A DNA stretch of 64,000 bases from an uncultured Oscillospiraceae bacterium (GTDB taxonomy: Bacteria; Bacillota; Clostridia; Oscillospirales; Ruminococcaceae): positions 1 to 64,000 of the forward strand of contig CABUEI010000008.1 of the NCBI GenBank assembly GCA_902490585.1. The letters run 5' to 3'. Both the position numbers and the translations under genes were made by a program. Shown here piece by piece: positions 51,003-59,034 of the stretch (position 1 is its first letter; each line of letters starts with the position of its first letter). The notes under the pieces were generated by a model. It was not told the DNA's origin. It made no database searches and saw nothing but the letters and a program-made list of their open reading frames with translations.

Positions 51003-51718
51003 CAGGTAACTCAAAACCCGGTGTGCTCCACACTGTGACAGTCGGCGACAGAATGATCACCTATGAGCTTACACGCAAGAAAGTGAAGAACATAAACCTC
51101 AGGATAAAGCCGGACGGTACTGTTCACGTTTCAGCGTCAACCGCCGTTACAATTGCCGTAATCGAGCGTTTTATACGGGAAAAATCCGCTTTTATCCTCG
51201 GTGCAATAGATAAATATAAAGAAAAAAGTAAGACCCAAAAAATCCACTTTGAAGATGAAGAGATCCTGTCTATACTCGGCAGTGAGTATATGCTCTTTGT
51301 TCGCAAAGGACTGCGTAATTACATCACCGAGGATATGTGCAATATAACACTTTACGTTACCGATACCGATGATTACGAGCTTAAATACAAGACATACATA
51401 GCATGGCTTAAACCACAGTGTATGTCGCTTATGACACGTCTTTGCAAAATAGCTTATGACGAGCATTACGGAAAACTGGGTATAGACTTTCCCGTGATAA
51501 AAGTCAAGGATATGCGTTCACGCTGGGGTAGCTGTATACCGTCAAAGAAGATACTGACGTTCAACGTTCATCTTATGGAATATCCTTTGTCGGCGGCTGA
51601 ATATGTTGTCGCCCACGAATTCACCCACTTTTTGCAGGCAAACCACAGTGCAAAGTTCTACGCTGAGCTTGCAAAGTATATGCCGGATTACAAGCAAAGA
51701 GAAAGAATACTTAAATAA
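50999..51718 (+). CDS. M48/DUF45-type metalloprotease (YgjP-like)
   Basis: This 239-residue protein has the family's N-terminal ITYELTRKKVKNINLRIKPDGTVHVSA and the central RWGSCIPSKKILTFNVHLM. The zinc motif is VVAHEFTHFLQANHSAKF (HExxH with the third ligand His downstream), followed by the MPDYKQRERIL tail. It starts with TTG 50999, overlapping the upstream TGA, with AGAGGAG 9 nt before. Members are cytoplasmic and their substrates are unknown. Confidence 0.9.
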   Translation: MTGNSKPGVLHTVTVGDRMITYELTRKKVKNINLRIKPDGTVHVSASTAVTIAVIERFIREKSAFILGAIDKYKEKSKTQKIHFEDEEILSILGSEYMLFVRKGLRNYITEDMCNITLYVTDTDDYELKYKTYIAWLKPQCMSLMTRLCKIAYDEHYGKLGIDFPVIKVKDMRSRWGSCIPSKKILTFNVHLMEYPLSAAEYVVAHEFTHFLQANHSAKFYAELAKYMPDYKQRERILK

Positions 51719-51728
51719 ACAGACATAA

Positions 51729-51758
51729 AAAACAGCAGGAAATCTCTCCTGCTGTTTT
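51729..51758. terminator. Bidirectional terminator between the M48-like and degV genes
   Basis: AAAACAGCAGGA (51729-51740) pairs with TCCTGCTGTTTT (51747-51758); A- and T-rich on both sides of a convergent gene pair. Confidence 0.9.
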
Positions 51759-51765
51759 GCTTTAT

Positions 51766-52608
51766 TTACTTTCTTATAAACAGTACGCCGAGCGTATTCG
51801 GTCCGCAGTGACTGCAAACCGTACAGCCTGCCTCGGTTTCGAGTATTTCCTCAAACTTTCCGAGCTTTTTTACCGTCTTGTGCGCTATATCAATGATTTC
51901 CTTGTCGCTTGGCGAATGGGTAATGAATATACGTTTATAATCAATATCATCTCTGCCCGAAAGACGCTCTGTAATGTACTTTTCAATGCAGGCTGAATAT
52001 TTACCTCTGTATTTCTTACCGACACCCATTTTACCGTCCTTGACTTCAATGCACGGGCGGAGCGATAGCAGATTTGCTCCAAGAGCCGCCAGAGCCGAAC
52101 ATCTTCCGCCCTTTCTGAGATAATCAAGCTTTTCTATTACAAAGCTTGCCTCAACCTTTGATGTAAGCTCGTTCATAGCTTTTACTATATCTTCGGGCTT
52201 TTCGCCTGCCTGAGCCATTTCTGCCGCTCTCAGCACTATATGACCGCTTCCCGTTGACAGATTTCTGCTGTCGATGATATAAACGTTGTCGAAATTCTCT
52301 GCGGCTATACACGCATTCTGATAACAGCTTGAAAAATCCGCACTTATATCAACATGGATAACCGCATCGTATTCCTTGCTTAGCGGCGTAAATGCCTCGA
52401 TATAATCCGCAACGTTGACAGCCGCTGTAGATGTCAGCGCACCGCCGGCTTTTACATGGTCGAAAATATCCTTCGGTGTTATTTCCAGTCCGTCCTTGTA
52501 GGATTTGCCGTCCTTGACAATGTAAAGCGGCATAATTGTAATATTGTACTTTTCGACAAGCTCCTTTGATAAATCGCAGGTGCTGTCGGCTGTGATCTTG
52601 ATATTCAT
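51766..52608 (-). CDS. DegV-family fatty-acid-binding protein
   Basis: This 280-residue protein begins KITADSTCDLSKELVEKYNI, the DegV opening, with the TSTAAVNVADY pocket motif, IDSRNLSTGSGHIVLRAAEM, and the KLDYLRKGGRCSALAALG segment. DegV/FakB proteins bind a fatty acid and, with FakA kinase, feed exogenous fatty acids into phospholipid. No fakA is in the window. It is monocistronic with its own terminator. Confidence 0.93.
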   Translation of the reverse strand: MNIKITADSTCDLSKELVEKYNITIMPLYIVKDGKSYKDGLEITPKDIFDHVKAGGALTSTAAVNVADYIEAFTPLSKEYDAVIHVDISADFSSCYQNACIAAENFDNVYIIDSRNLSTGSGHIVLRAAEMAQAGEKPEDIVKAMNELTSKVEASFVIEKLDYLRKGGRCSALAALGANLLSLRPCIEVKDGKMGVGKKYRGKYSACIEKYITERLSGRDDIDYKRIFITHSPSDKEIIDIAHKTVKKLGKFEEILETEAGCTVCSHCGPNTLGVLFIRK

Positions 52609-52717
52609 AGATACGTTCCTTTCATTAAAACGATTTTATAAATTATATCATATTTTGTGATAAACGGCAATAGATTTTTGAAAAATTAGCAGGATTTTAT
52701 GAAAATCACATAAACTC

Positions 52718-52746
52718 TTGACCGTAAAATGTAAATATGGTATTAT
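52718..52746 (+). promoter_or_regulatory. Promoter of the AIM24-family gene
   Basis: TTGACC (52718-52723), 17-bp spacer, TATTAT (52741-52746). The start codon is 30 nt downstream, preceded by GGAGG. Confidence 0.75.
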
Positions 52747-52776
52747 AATGGTAATATTTTTTGGAGGTAAAATTTT

Positions 52777-53454
52777 ATGCAGTACGAAATAAAGGGAACT
52801 CCCTTGCCCGTAGTTATATGCAATGTAGATGCAGGTGAATCGGTTTACACCGAAAAAGGCGGAATGAGCTGGATGACACCCAATATGCAGATGTTAACCA
52901 ATGCAGGCGGAAGTATAGGTAAGGCTATGTCGAGAATGTTCTCGGGCGAATCTATGTTCCAGAATATCTATACAGCACAGGGTGCACCGGGACAGATAGC
53001 ATTTGCGTCAAGCTTCCCAGGCGAGATACTTGCGATAGATGTTGCACAGGGCGGAATAGTCGCACAGAAATCCGCTTTTCTTGCCGCAGAGATGAGCGTT
53101 AACATGAGCATACATTTCCAGCGCAAGTTCGGTAGCGGATTTTTCGGCGGTGAGGGCTTCATCATGCAGAAATTCGAGGGTAGCGGTATGGTGTTCCTTG
53201 AAATTGACGGTTCGGTAATTACATACGACCTTCAGGCAGGACAGTCACTTCTTCTTGACACGGGACACCTTGCCGCAATGACATCAGGCGTTTCAATAGA
53301 TATTGAAAGCGTAAAGGGCATAGGCAACAAGCTGTTCGGCGGCGAAGGTTTCTTCAATACAAAGGTAACAGGTCCGGGCAGAGTATGGCTCCAGACAATG
53401 CCTGCGTCGGCTGTCGCATCGGCTATCAGTCCGTTTATCGCAACATCAAAGTAA
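52777..53454 (+). CDS. AIM24/TIGR00266-family protein
   Basis: The 225-residue beta-rich protein matches the AIM24 family: YEIKGTPLPVVICNVDAGESVYTEKGGMSWM, FFGGEGFIMQKFEGSG and GEGFFNTKVTGPGRVWLQTMP. Members fold as a trimeric beta-helix-like barrel; the bacterial function is not established. Gly-rich repeats GGEGF occur twice. It is monocistronic. Confidence 0.93.
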   Translation: MQYEIKGTPLPVVICNVDAGESVYTEKGGMSWMTPNMQMLTNAGGSIGKAMSRMFSGESMFQNIYTAQGAPGQIAFASSFPGEILAIDVAQGGIVAQKSAFLAAEMSVNMSIHFQRKFGSGFFGGEGFIMQKFEGSGMVFLEIDGSVITYDLQAGQSLLLDTGHLAAMTSGVSIDIESVKGIGNKLFGGEGFFNTKVTGPGRVWLQTMPASAVASAISPFIATSK

Positions 53455-53471
53455 TCATATCCGATCACAAC

Positions 53472-53517
53472 AAAAGCACCGCAAAACTGTTCTAAAACGG
53501 TTCACGGTGCTTTTTTT
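53472..53517 (+). terminator. Terminator after the AIM24-family gene
   Basis: AAAAGCACCG (53472-53481) pairs with CGGTGCTTTT (53505-53514) and is followed by further T. Confidence 0.85.
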
Positions 53518-53581
53518 GCTTTCAGTCCTTTTTATAGTACATTCTCAGGTGTATTATTGTAGTTACAAAGGAGGTAATATA

Positions 53582-54040
53582 ATGGAAAACACTTATTTTG
53601 TAACCATAACAGGCATAAGTCACTATTACGGCAAGAAACCGTTTGAGATCGGCAGGATAGTAAAGCTGATAAAGGACAAAGAAAACGAGTGTGATAAGGA
53701 AGCTATAGCGGCATATCTTCCTTTCATCGAAACAATAGGCTATGTAGCGAACAGCGTGAACACCGTGTACGACGGCACAATCAGCGCAGGCAGACTTTAC
53801 GACAAGATTGACGATTACGCATACGCCCGGGTAATGTTTGTCACGCATACTTCGGTAATCGCACTTGTTCTCGATAAAGATGATGTTGAAGAAACGGAAG
53901 ATGATGACAGCGATGATGAGAACAACGGAAGTTCAGAAAAGATTTCCGTATCAGAGCAGGCAAACGAAAAGATTGAAAAAGCATCGGCAAAGAAAAAGAA
54001 GAGTAAGGCAAAGCAGAAAATCGGCTTTGCAATAGAATAA
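53582..54040 (+). CDS. HIRAN-domain protein
   Basis: The start is ATG 53582 (MENTYFVTITGISHYYGKK), after GGAGGT, giving 152 residues; the frame upstream runs through the terminator and is not coding. Residues 3-100 match the HIRAN domain (FVTITGISHYYGKKPFEIG; VKLIKDKENECDKEAIAAYLP; IGYVANSVNTV). The tail is an acidic run (EETEDDDSDDENN) followed by a Lys-rich stretch. HIRAN domains recognise DNA 3' ends in eukaryotic HLTF; bacterial single-domain forms have no proven role. Confidence 0.88.
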   Translation: MENTYFVTITGISHYYGKKPFEIGRIVKLIKDKENECDKEAIAAYLPFIETIGYVANSVNTVYDGTISAGRLYDKIDDYAYARVMFVTHTSVIALVLDKDDVEETEDDDSDDENNGSSEKISVSEQANEKIEKASAKKKKSKAKQKIGFAIE

Positions 54041-54044
54041 CAAT

Positions 54045-54079
54045 ATAAAAAAAGAACCCCGCAATCACCTTGCGGGGTT
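54045..54079 (-). terminator. Terminator between convergent HIRAN and dehydrogenase genes
   Basis: AACCCCGCAA (54055-54064) and TTGCGGGGTT (54070-54079) form a perfect stem. On the minus strand it is followed by CTTTTTTT. Confidence 0.9.
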
Positions 54080-54111
54080 CAGGCTGTTTATACTGTTTAT
54101 AAGTGCTGTGC

Positions 54112-55209
54112 TTACTTACCCAGTGCAATCTTACCCATAGCGTCAGCCTGCATAATAGCGTCATACAGTTCAACGGGCTGTACATCGCCTGCGAGGTTGT
54201 GGATAGTTTCGCCGGGGATACAAGCGTTCTCGGAAATAGTCTTTACCTGTTCAGGAGTTGTAACACCGATTTCTTCAAGCGTTACGGGAAGACCGACCTC
54301 AAGGCAGAAGTCCTGAACTTCCTTGAATTCCTCTTTAGGAGCACCCTCAAGCACAAGCTGTACAAGCGTGCCGAGTGCAACGCAGCAGCCGTGATCTGCG
54401 TGCTTTATGCCGAGAGAAGTTACACCGTTGTAGAATGAATGGGCGGCGGCACAGTTTACGTTATCGGCACCGACGCCGGAGAGGTAAACGTTAGCTTCAA
54501 CGATATTTTCAAGCGCGGGAGTAACGGCGTGTACCTTACAAGCCTCGATAGCCTGCTTGCCGTATTCACGGAGAGTATCATAGCAAAGACGGGCAAGTGC
54601 CTGACCTGCTCTTGTGATACCTGTACCCTCAAGGCTAGCGGACTCTGTGCGGATAGAAGCACGACCTTCAAAATAAGTACCCAGTGCGTCACCCATACCT
54701 GCAATAAGGAATTTTACAGGTGCGTTTGCGATAACGGTCGTATCAACCATTACAGCGTCGGGGTTAGTGGGGTAGAACAGATACTTGTCAAAGCTGTGGT
54801 CGTCGTTGTAAATTACTGAAAGTCCCGTGCAGGGAGCATCCGTAGCCGCAACTGTAGGCACTATCACAATGTGCTTTCCGCTGTAGTATGCGGTAGCCTT
54901 TGCTGTATCAACGGCACTTCCGCCGCCGACAGCTACTACTGTATCAATATTGTCCTGCTCGACAATAGCTTTCATCTTGTTTATTTCGCCGTTGCTGGAT
55001 ATTCCGCCGAATACCTCATAACGTCTGTAGTCGTCAAGACCTTCAAAGCTCTTTTCTATTTTATCGTGGCATGCCTTGTAACCGCTGTTTGAGCATACAA
55101 ACAGCCAGCGCTTGCCCATATAACCCATTTCTTCGTGGAATTTAAGCAGTGCATCTCTGCCCTGTACATATTTGAGCGGCTCACGCATCGCTCTAAGTCT
55201 TCCCATCAT
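54112..55209 (-). CDS. Iron-containing alcohol dehydrogenase family, glycerol dehydrogenase-like
   Basis: This 365-residue NAD-dependent dehydrogenase has VVAVGGGSAVDTAKA (nucleotide-binding Gly-rich loop) and IVPTVAATDAPCTGLSVIY. The metal ligands sit in AGMGDALGTYFE (Asp), AAHSFYNGV (His) and GIKHADHGCCVALG (His). This pattern is typical of GldA, which converts glycerol to dihydroxyacetone. It starts at ATG 55209, 8-9 nt after GGAGGTG, and is monocistronic. Confidence 0.92.
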   Translation of the reverse strand: MMGRLRAMREPLKYVQGRDALLKFHEEMGYMGKRWLFVCSNSGYKACHDKIEKSFEGLDDYRRYEVFGGISSNGEINKMKAIVEQDNIDTVVAVGGGSAVDTAKATAYYSGKHIVIVPTVAATDAPCTGLSVIYNDDHSFDKYLFYPTNPDAVMVDTTVIANAPVKFLIAGMGDALGTYFEGRASIRTESASLEGTGITRAGQALARLCYDTLREYGKQAIEACKVHAVTPALENIVEANVYLSGVGADNVNCAAAHSFYNGVTSLGIKHADHGCCVALGTLVQLVLEGAPKEEFKEVQDFCLEVGLPVTLEEIGVTTPEQVKTISENACIPGETIHNLAGDVQPVELYDAIMQADAMGKIALGK

Positions 55210-55271
55210 AATTGAAACACCTCCGTAGAATGATACAAAATACAGACATTATTATCTGCTTTTACGACTAA

Positions 55272-55339
55272 TTTATATCACTTTTTTATGGGTATGTCAA
55301 TATTTACGGGCATTCCGATTTTTGATATGGGTATGTCAA
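55272..55339 (-). promoter_or_regulatory. Dehydrogenase promoter with a duplicated -35 element
   Basis: On the minus strand TTGACATACCCATA occurs twice, at 55339-55326 and 55300-55287, 39 bp apart. The second supplies TTGACA (55300-55295), 17 bp, TATAAA (55277-55272). The upstream copy has no clear -10 box, so the repeat may be an operator rather than a second promoter. Confidence 0.65.
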
Positions 55340-55436
55340 ATTTTCATTGCAATAAAGAAACAAATATCATTTTAAATTGAAATTGCGGGGGATAAGTATT
55401 GTTTTTATCGGCGAACAGGAGTATAATATGATAAAA

Positions 55437-56160
55437 GGCTCTATAATAAATGTTGGGAAAACCAAGAGCCAAACAGAAAAATAAAATAAAAAAATTTCAA
55501 AAAAATAGGGCATATTGGTTAAAAATCCGTTAAAATAGAAATTGCAAAGACCAAATCAACGGAGGACCGATATGCTCTATAATGATAATACAACCATTCT
55601 GCTGAATTTGCAGTACTTTGAAGTCAATGCCGGCTATTAATGAATTTAAAGGAAACGCTTCAGGAGAAAAATATCAATGTATACTTACAGATCTAAAAAA
55701 TAAAATAGTGCTTGACATTTTGCCGACAAGATTTAGAATGATTTGAATTCATATTTCAGAAAATATGAAAATGAACAACGTCGGAATGTATATTTCTTTG
55801 TGTCTGATATGTGGAAGCCGTATTTCGGAATGGCGGATATTTCCGGTACTGTGCCAGAACACTGAAATCATGGTTTGACGGCATTATCAGCTCTTTTGCT
55901 TTCAGCTACACCAATGGCTTTACCGAGGGCTGCAACAACAAAGTCAAAGTTTTAAAGAGAAATGCTTACGGATACAGAAATTTCAGAAGATTCCGTAACC
56001 GCATTTTACATATTTTTTCTCATCAAAAATTATCAGCGGATTCTTAATCCGAACCCGCAGATCTCTCTGCGAGGTTTTGTGGTGACCCGTACGGGAATTG
56101 AAAATCCCCCGTTGCAATTTGTATCTTCTCGAAAAATCAGGAAAACCGCATAACAGAGCC
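55437..56160 (+). mobile_element. Remnant of an ISL3-family insertion sequence
   Basis: The left boundary is placed at GGCTCT (55437) and the right at AGAGCC (56160), which are inverted copies; similarity further in is weak. The element is only about 0.7 kb, roughly half an intact ISL3 element, and the transposase inside is deleted and frameshifted. The edges are approximate. Confidence 0.55.
55572..56047 (+). pseudogene. ISL3-family transposase, degraded
   Basis: The start survives (ATG 55572 after GGAGG; MLYNDNTTILLNLQ), then large parts are lost. Fragments remain in different frames: EFKGNASGEKYQCILTDLKN, KIVLDILPTRF, and YVFFV/SDMWKPY-like text around 55790-55830. The C-terminus is intact in the frame from 55811: ARTLKSWFDGIISSF, SYTNGFTEGCNNKVKVLK, and FRRFRNRILHIFSHQ, ending at 56047. 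TNGFTEGCNNKxKxLKR is characteristic of ISL3 transposases. Confidence 0.8.
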
Positions 56161-56580
56161 AATTACAGCACATCTCAAAAAGAGTAATTTCAGTAACTTT
56201 TTGAGGTTTTTCGTAACAATAAAGAACAAACAAAGAATAAATTTACGGCGTGTCTCCGCAAAATATCCGAATACCGCCGACTGCATCAGAGGTCGGCAGC
56301 TTGTTTATTGTTTGAAAACTTGTTCAAAAAAGCCTTATATTTTGGCAATTCATCAGTAACGATAACCTATGTCGTTTTATTATACAACGTGCCGTAGCGA
56401 TGAGCGCAGACGTTGCGAGGCTGCTTAAAGTTTCTCCAATCTGTTATGCCGGGTGTTCTGTTTTAATCTTGTGAATACAGATTATTATGTTTTTTGACTC
56501 TTTTCACCCAAAAAGGTGATGACATTTTTAAATAAATGTGTTAGAATGAAAACAGTGTATAAATTTTGAGGTGATCGGTA
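56048..56580 (+). promoter_or_regulatory. Intergenic region with a hairpin and the promoter of the LuxR/MalT-like gene
   Basis: No gene seen. CTCAAAAAG and CTTTTTGAG (56174-56205) form a stem followed by T5, probably a terminator. Near the end, ATGACA (56519-56524) and TAGAAT (56542-56547) with a 17-bp spacer form the likely promoter. A TCACC/GGTGA inverted repeat (about 56504-56519) overlaps its upstream edge. Confidence 0.5.
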
Positions 56581-58938
56581 TTGAACGAATATATAAAACC
56601 CGTCGAAGCCTTCAAGAAGCTTAATGCTGCCAATCTCTTAAAGCAGAATGTCTATATTTACGCAGCATCGGGCTATGGGAAAACCGAGCTTGTCAAGCAG
56701 TATTTCAAAAAGGGCACATATTTATACATTCCATGCAGTCAGAACAGCTGTGACCTGTCAGTTATTCCCAATGACTGCGAACGAACCGTTACAGTCGTGA
56801 TAGACAACGTAAATGCCATTGACAGCGATGAACTGCGCGGCGAGATAAAGGAATTATGCAGAAGAAAAAAGCTCTGGGTGATAATACTTGGACGAAGCAT
56901 GATGCCAAGCTGGCTGTACGACACTGTTGTCACCTGCCATATGCTTATAATACCTGAAGAAGACCTTGCACTGACTGATGAAGGCATTGACAAATATATG
57001 CGCTCCGAAGGAATCATTCTTTCCGAGGAGGAGTTGCGTTTTCAGCGCGAAACCTGCGAGGGAAATGCGTTCGGAATAAAATATGCTGCCCAACAGCTTC
57101 TGGCAGGAAAACACACAGGAAATGAGCTTTTTGAGCAGAACAGCATCATGTACCAGAGATATCTGGAACAGAGTATCATCTCTGAACTCAGCACGGAGAT
57201 AGTGGATTTTCTGCTGAAAATCAGTATCGTTGACAGTTTTACCGAGGCACTTGCTTCCATAATTACAGGTAATTCAGCTGTAAACAGTCTTATTGAGCGC
57301 ACAATGGACTCAGGTAATTTTTTAGAAAAAAAGAACGATGAATATACTTTGCGTTGGCAGATGAAATGCGCCCTGCGCAGAAAAGCTGTTAAGGAAATGT
57401 CGAAGAACGACCTTCATAATTGTGCGGTTCTTGCCGGAGGTTATTATGAGAGCTGCAACGAGGATAACAAGGCGCTTGAACTGTATGCAAAATACAATGA
57501 TTCAGACCGAATCCGTGAGCTTTTGATACGTAATTCAAGGAAAAATCCCGAAACGGGTTATTTCATTGAAATGAGAAAGTATTATCTTATGCTATCCGAC
57601 GAGGATATCAGAAGCAATGCTTATCTGATGTCTGCTATGTCTATGCTCTATTCAATGCTCTTGGATTTTGATAAAAGCGAGTATTGGTACAACGAACTGA
57701 AAGCATATAAGAACAGAGCGATAGGTTCAAAACAGCGTGAAGCGATTTGCCTTATTGCTTATCTTGATGTTGCGCTGTCGGGCAGAGGAAGTGTCAATAT
57801 TTTGCAGATAATCAAGGATTGCTATACGCTTCTTACGGAAAAATCCCTGTCCGTTCCCGAATTTTCGGTAACAAGCAATCTGCCGTCATTGATGAACGGC
57901 GGTAAGGATTTCTGTGACTGGAGCAAGCACGACAGAGAGATAGCAGCAACAGCGGGAAATATCATCTGCTCTTTTCTTGGAAAATACGGCAAGGGATTGG
58001 TAAATGCGGCACTTGCGGAAAGCTTTTACGAAAAAGGCGGCGATCCATACGAGATAATCTCCCATATCTCAAAAGCTAAGCTTGAAGCAGAGGCAGGAGG
58101 AAAAACCGAACTTATTTTTGCGGCCAATGCAACGCTTATCAGGCAGTATATAAGTCACGGCGAAATGGATAATGCAAAGGAACTGCTTAATTCTTTTGAA
58201 AAGACTGCTCAAAGCGAAAAACTTCACAGACTGTTTCCAAATATTGAGGCTATGAGGTGCCGAATGTCATTATACAGCGGAGACATGGAGGCAGTGGGAC
58301 AATGGATGAAGAACGCTCCCGATGAAAGCAGAATGTTTAATGCTCTGGAACGTTATCGGTATCTTACAAAGATACGCTGTTATATAGCTTATGAAAATTA
58401 CGACAGAGCATATGCTCTTATAGAAACTCTGCGGTATTATGCTGAACGCTGCGACAGAAAGTACATCATTATGGAGCTTGATATTCTGACGTCTGTTATT
58501 CTGTTCAGAAAAGGCGATGAATGGGAAAGCAGATTTATCAAAGCTCTGGAGAAAATATGTGAATACAGATTTATCCCCATTATTTCAGAGGAGGGCGCTG
58601 CTGTATATGAGCTGCTGAATCAATGCGCTGACAGCTGTAGCCGAAACAAAAAGATAAACCGTGAATGGTTTGCACGAGTGATAAGCGAAACCGGCAGAAT
58701 ATCAAGATGCTATCCAATGTATCTGAAAGCAACGGTAAAAGACTTTTCAAAGCTGCAGCCTATGGATATAAGGATACTGACCTGTCTTGCGGACGGTTTA
58801 TCAATACAGGAAACTGCTGTAAGGCTTAATATGAATTATGAAACTCTGCGTTCGAGGATAAAAGAGGTTTATCGTAAGCTTGACGCAAAAAACAAGACCG
58901 AAGCGGTCATGACTGCAAGAGGTATGAAGCTTATATGA
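56581..58938 (+). CDS. MalT-like LuxR-family transcriptional regulator (STAND-type ATPase)
   Basis: This 785-residue regulator starts with TTG 56581, 8-9 nt after GAGGTGA. The N-terminal NTPase has Walker A YAASGYGKTEL (residues 28-38) and Walker B-like TVTVVIDNVNAID. The middle (about 280-690) is a helical TPR-like sensor region. The C-terminal LuxR helix-turn-helix is LQPMDIRILTCLADGLSIQETAVRLNMN, then YETLRSRIKEVYRKLDAKNKTEA. In MalT-type proteins, ligand and ATP drive oligomerisation and activation. It lies 97 nt before the propeller/HD-GYP gene in the same direction and probably regulates, or is regulated with, the two downstream genes. Confidence 0.9.
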   Translation: MNEYIKPVEAFKKLNAANLLKQNVYIYAASGYGKTELVKQYFKKGTYLYIPCSQNSCDLSVIPNDCERTVTVVIDNVNAIDSDELRGEIKELCRRKKLWVIILGRSMMPSWLYDTVVTCHMLIIPEEDLALTDEGIDKYMRSEGIILSEEELRFQRETCEGNAFGIKYAAQQLLAGKHTGNELFEQNSIMYQRYLEQSIISELSTEIVDFLLKISIVDSFTEALASIITGNSAVNSLIERTMDSGNFLEKKNDEYTLRWQMKCALRRKAVKEMSKNDLHNCAVLAGGYYESCNEDNKALELYAKYNDSDRIRELLIRNSRKNPETGYFIEMRKYYLMLSDEDIRSNAYLMSAMSMLYSMLLDFDKSEYWYNELKAYKNRAIGSKQREAICLIAYLDVALSGRGSVNILQIIKDCYTLLTEKSLSVPEFSVTSNLPSLMNGGKDFCDWSKHDREIAATAGNIICSFLGKYGKGLVNAALAESFYEKGGDPYEIISHISKAKLEAEAGGKTELIFAANATLIRQYISHGEMDNAKELLNSFEKTAQSEKLHRLFPNIEAMRCRMSLYSGDMEAVGQWMKNAPDESRMFNALERYRYLTKIRCYIAYENYDRAYALIETLRYYAERCDRKYIIMELDILTSVILFRKGDEWESRFIKALEKICEYRFIPIISEEGAAVYELLNQCADSCSRNKKINREWFARVISETGRISRCYPMYLKATVKDFSKLQPMDIRILTCLADGLSIQETAVRLNMNYETLRSRIKEVYRKLDAKNKTEAVMTARGMKLI

Positions 58939-59034
58939 TACTATTCGTAAACAGAAAAGTTCGTTGTCGGAAAAACTTATAACAACGGATTATGATATGA
59001 ATAAATTGTGTGTAATTATTAAAGAGGAGTTTGT

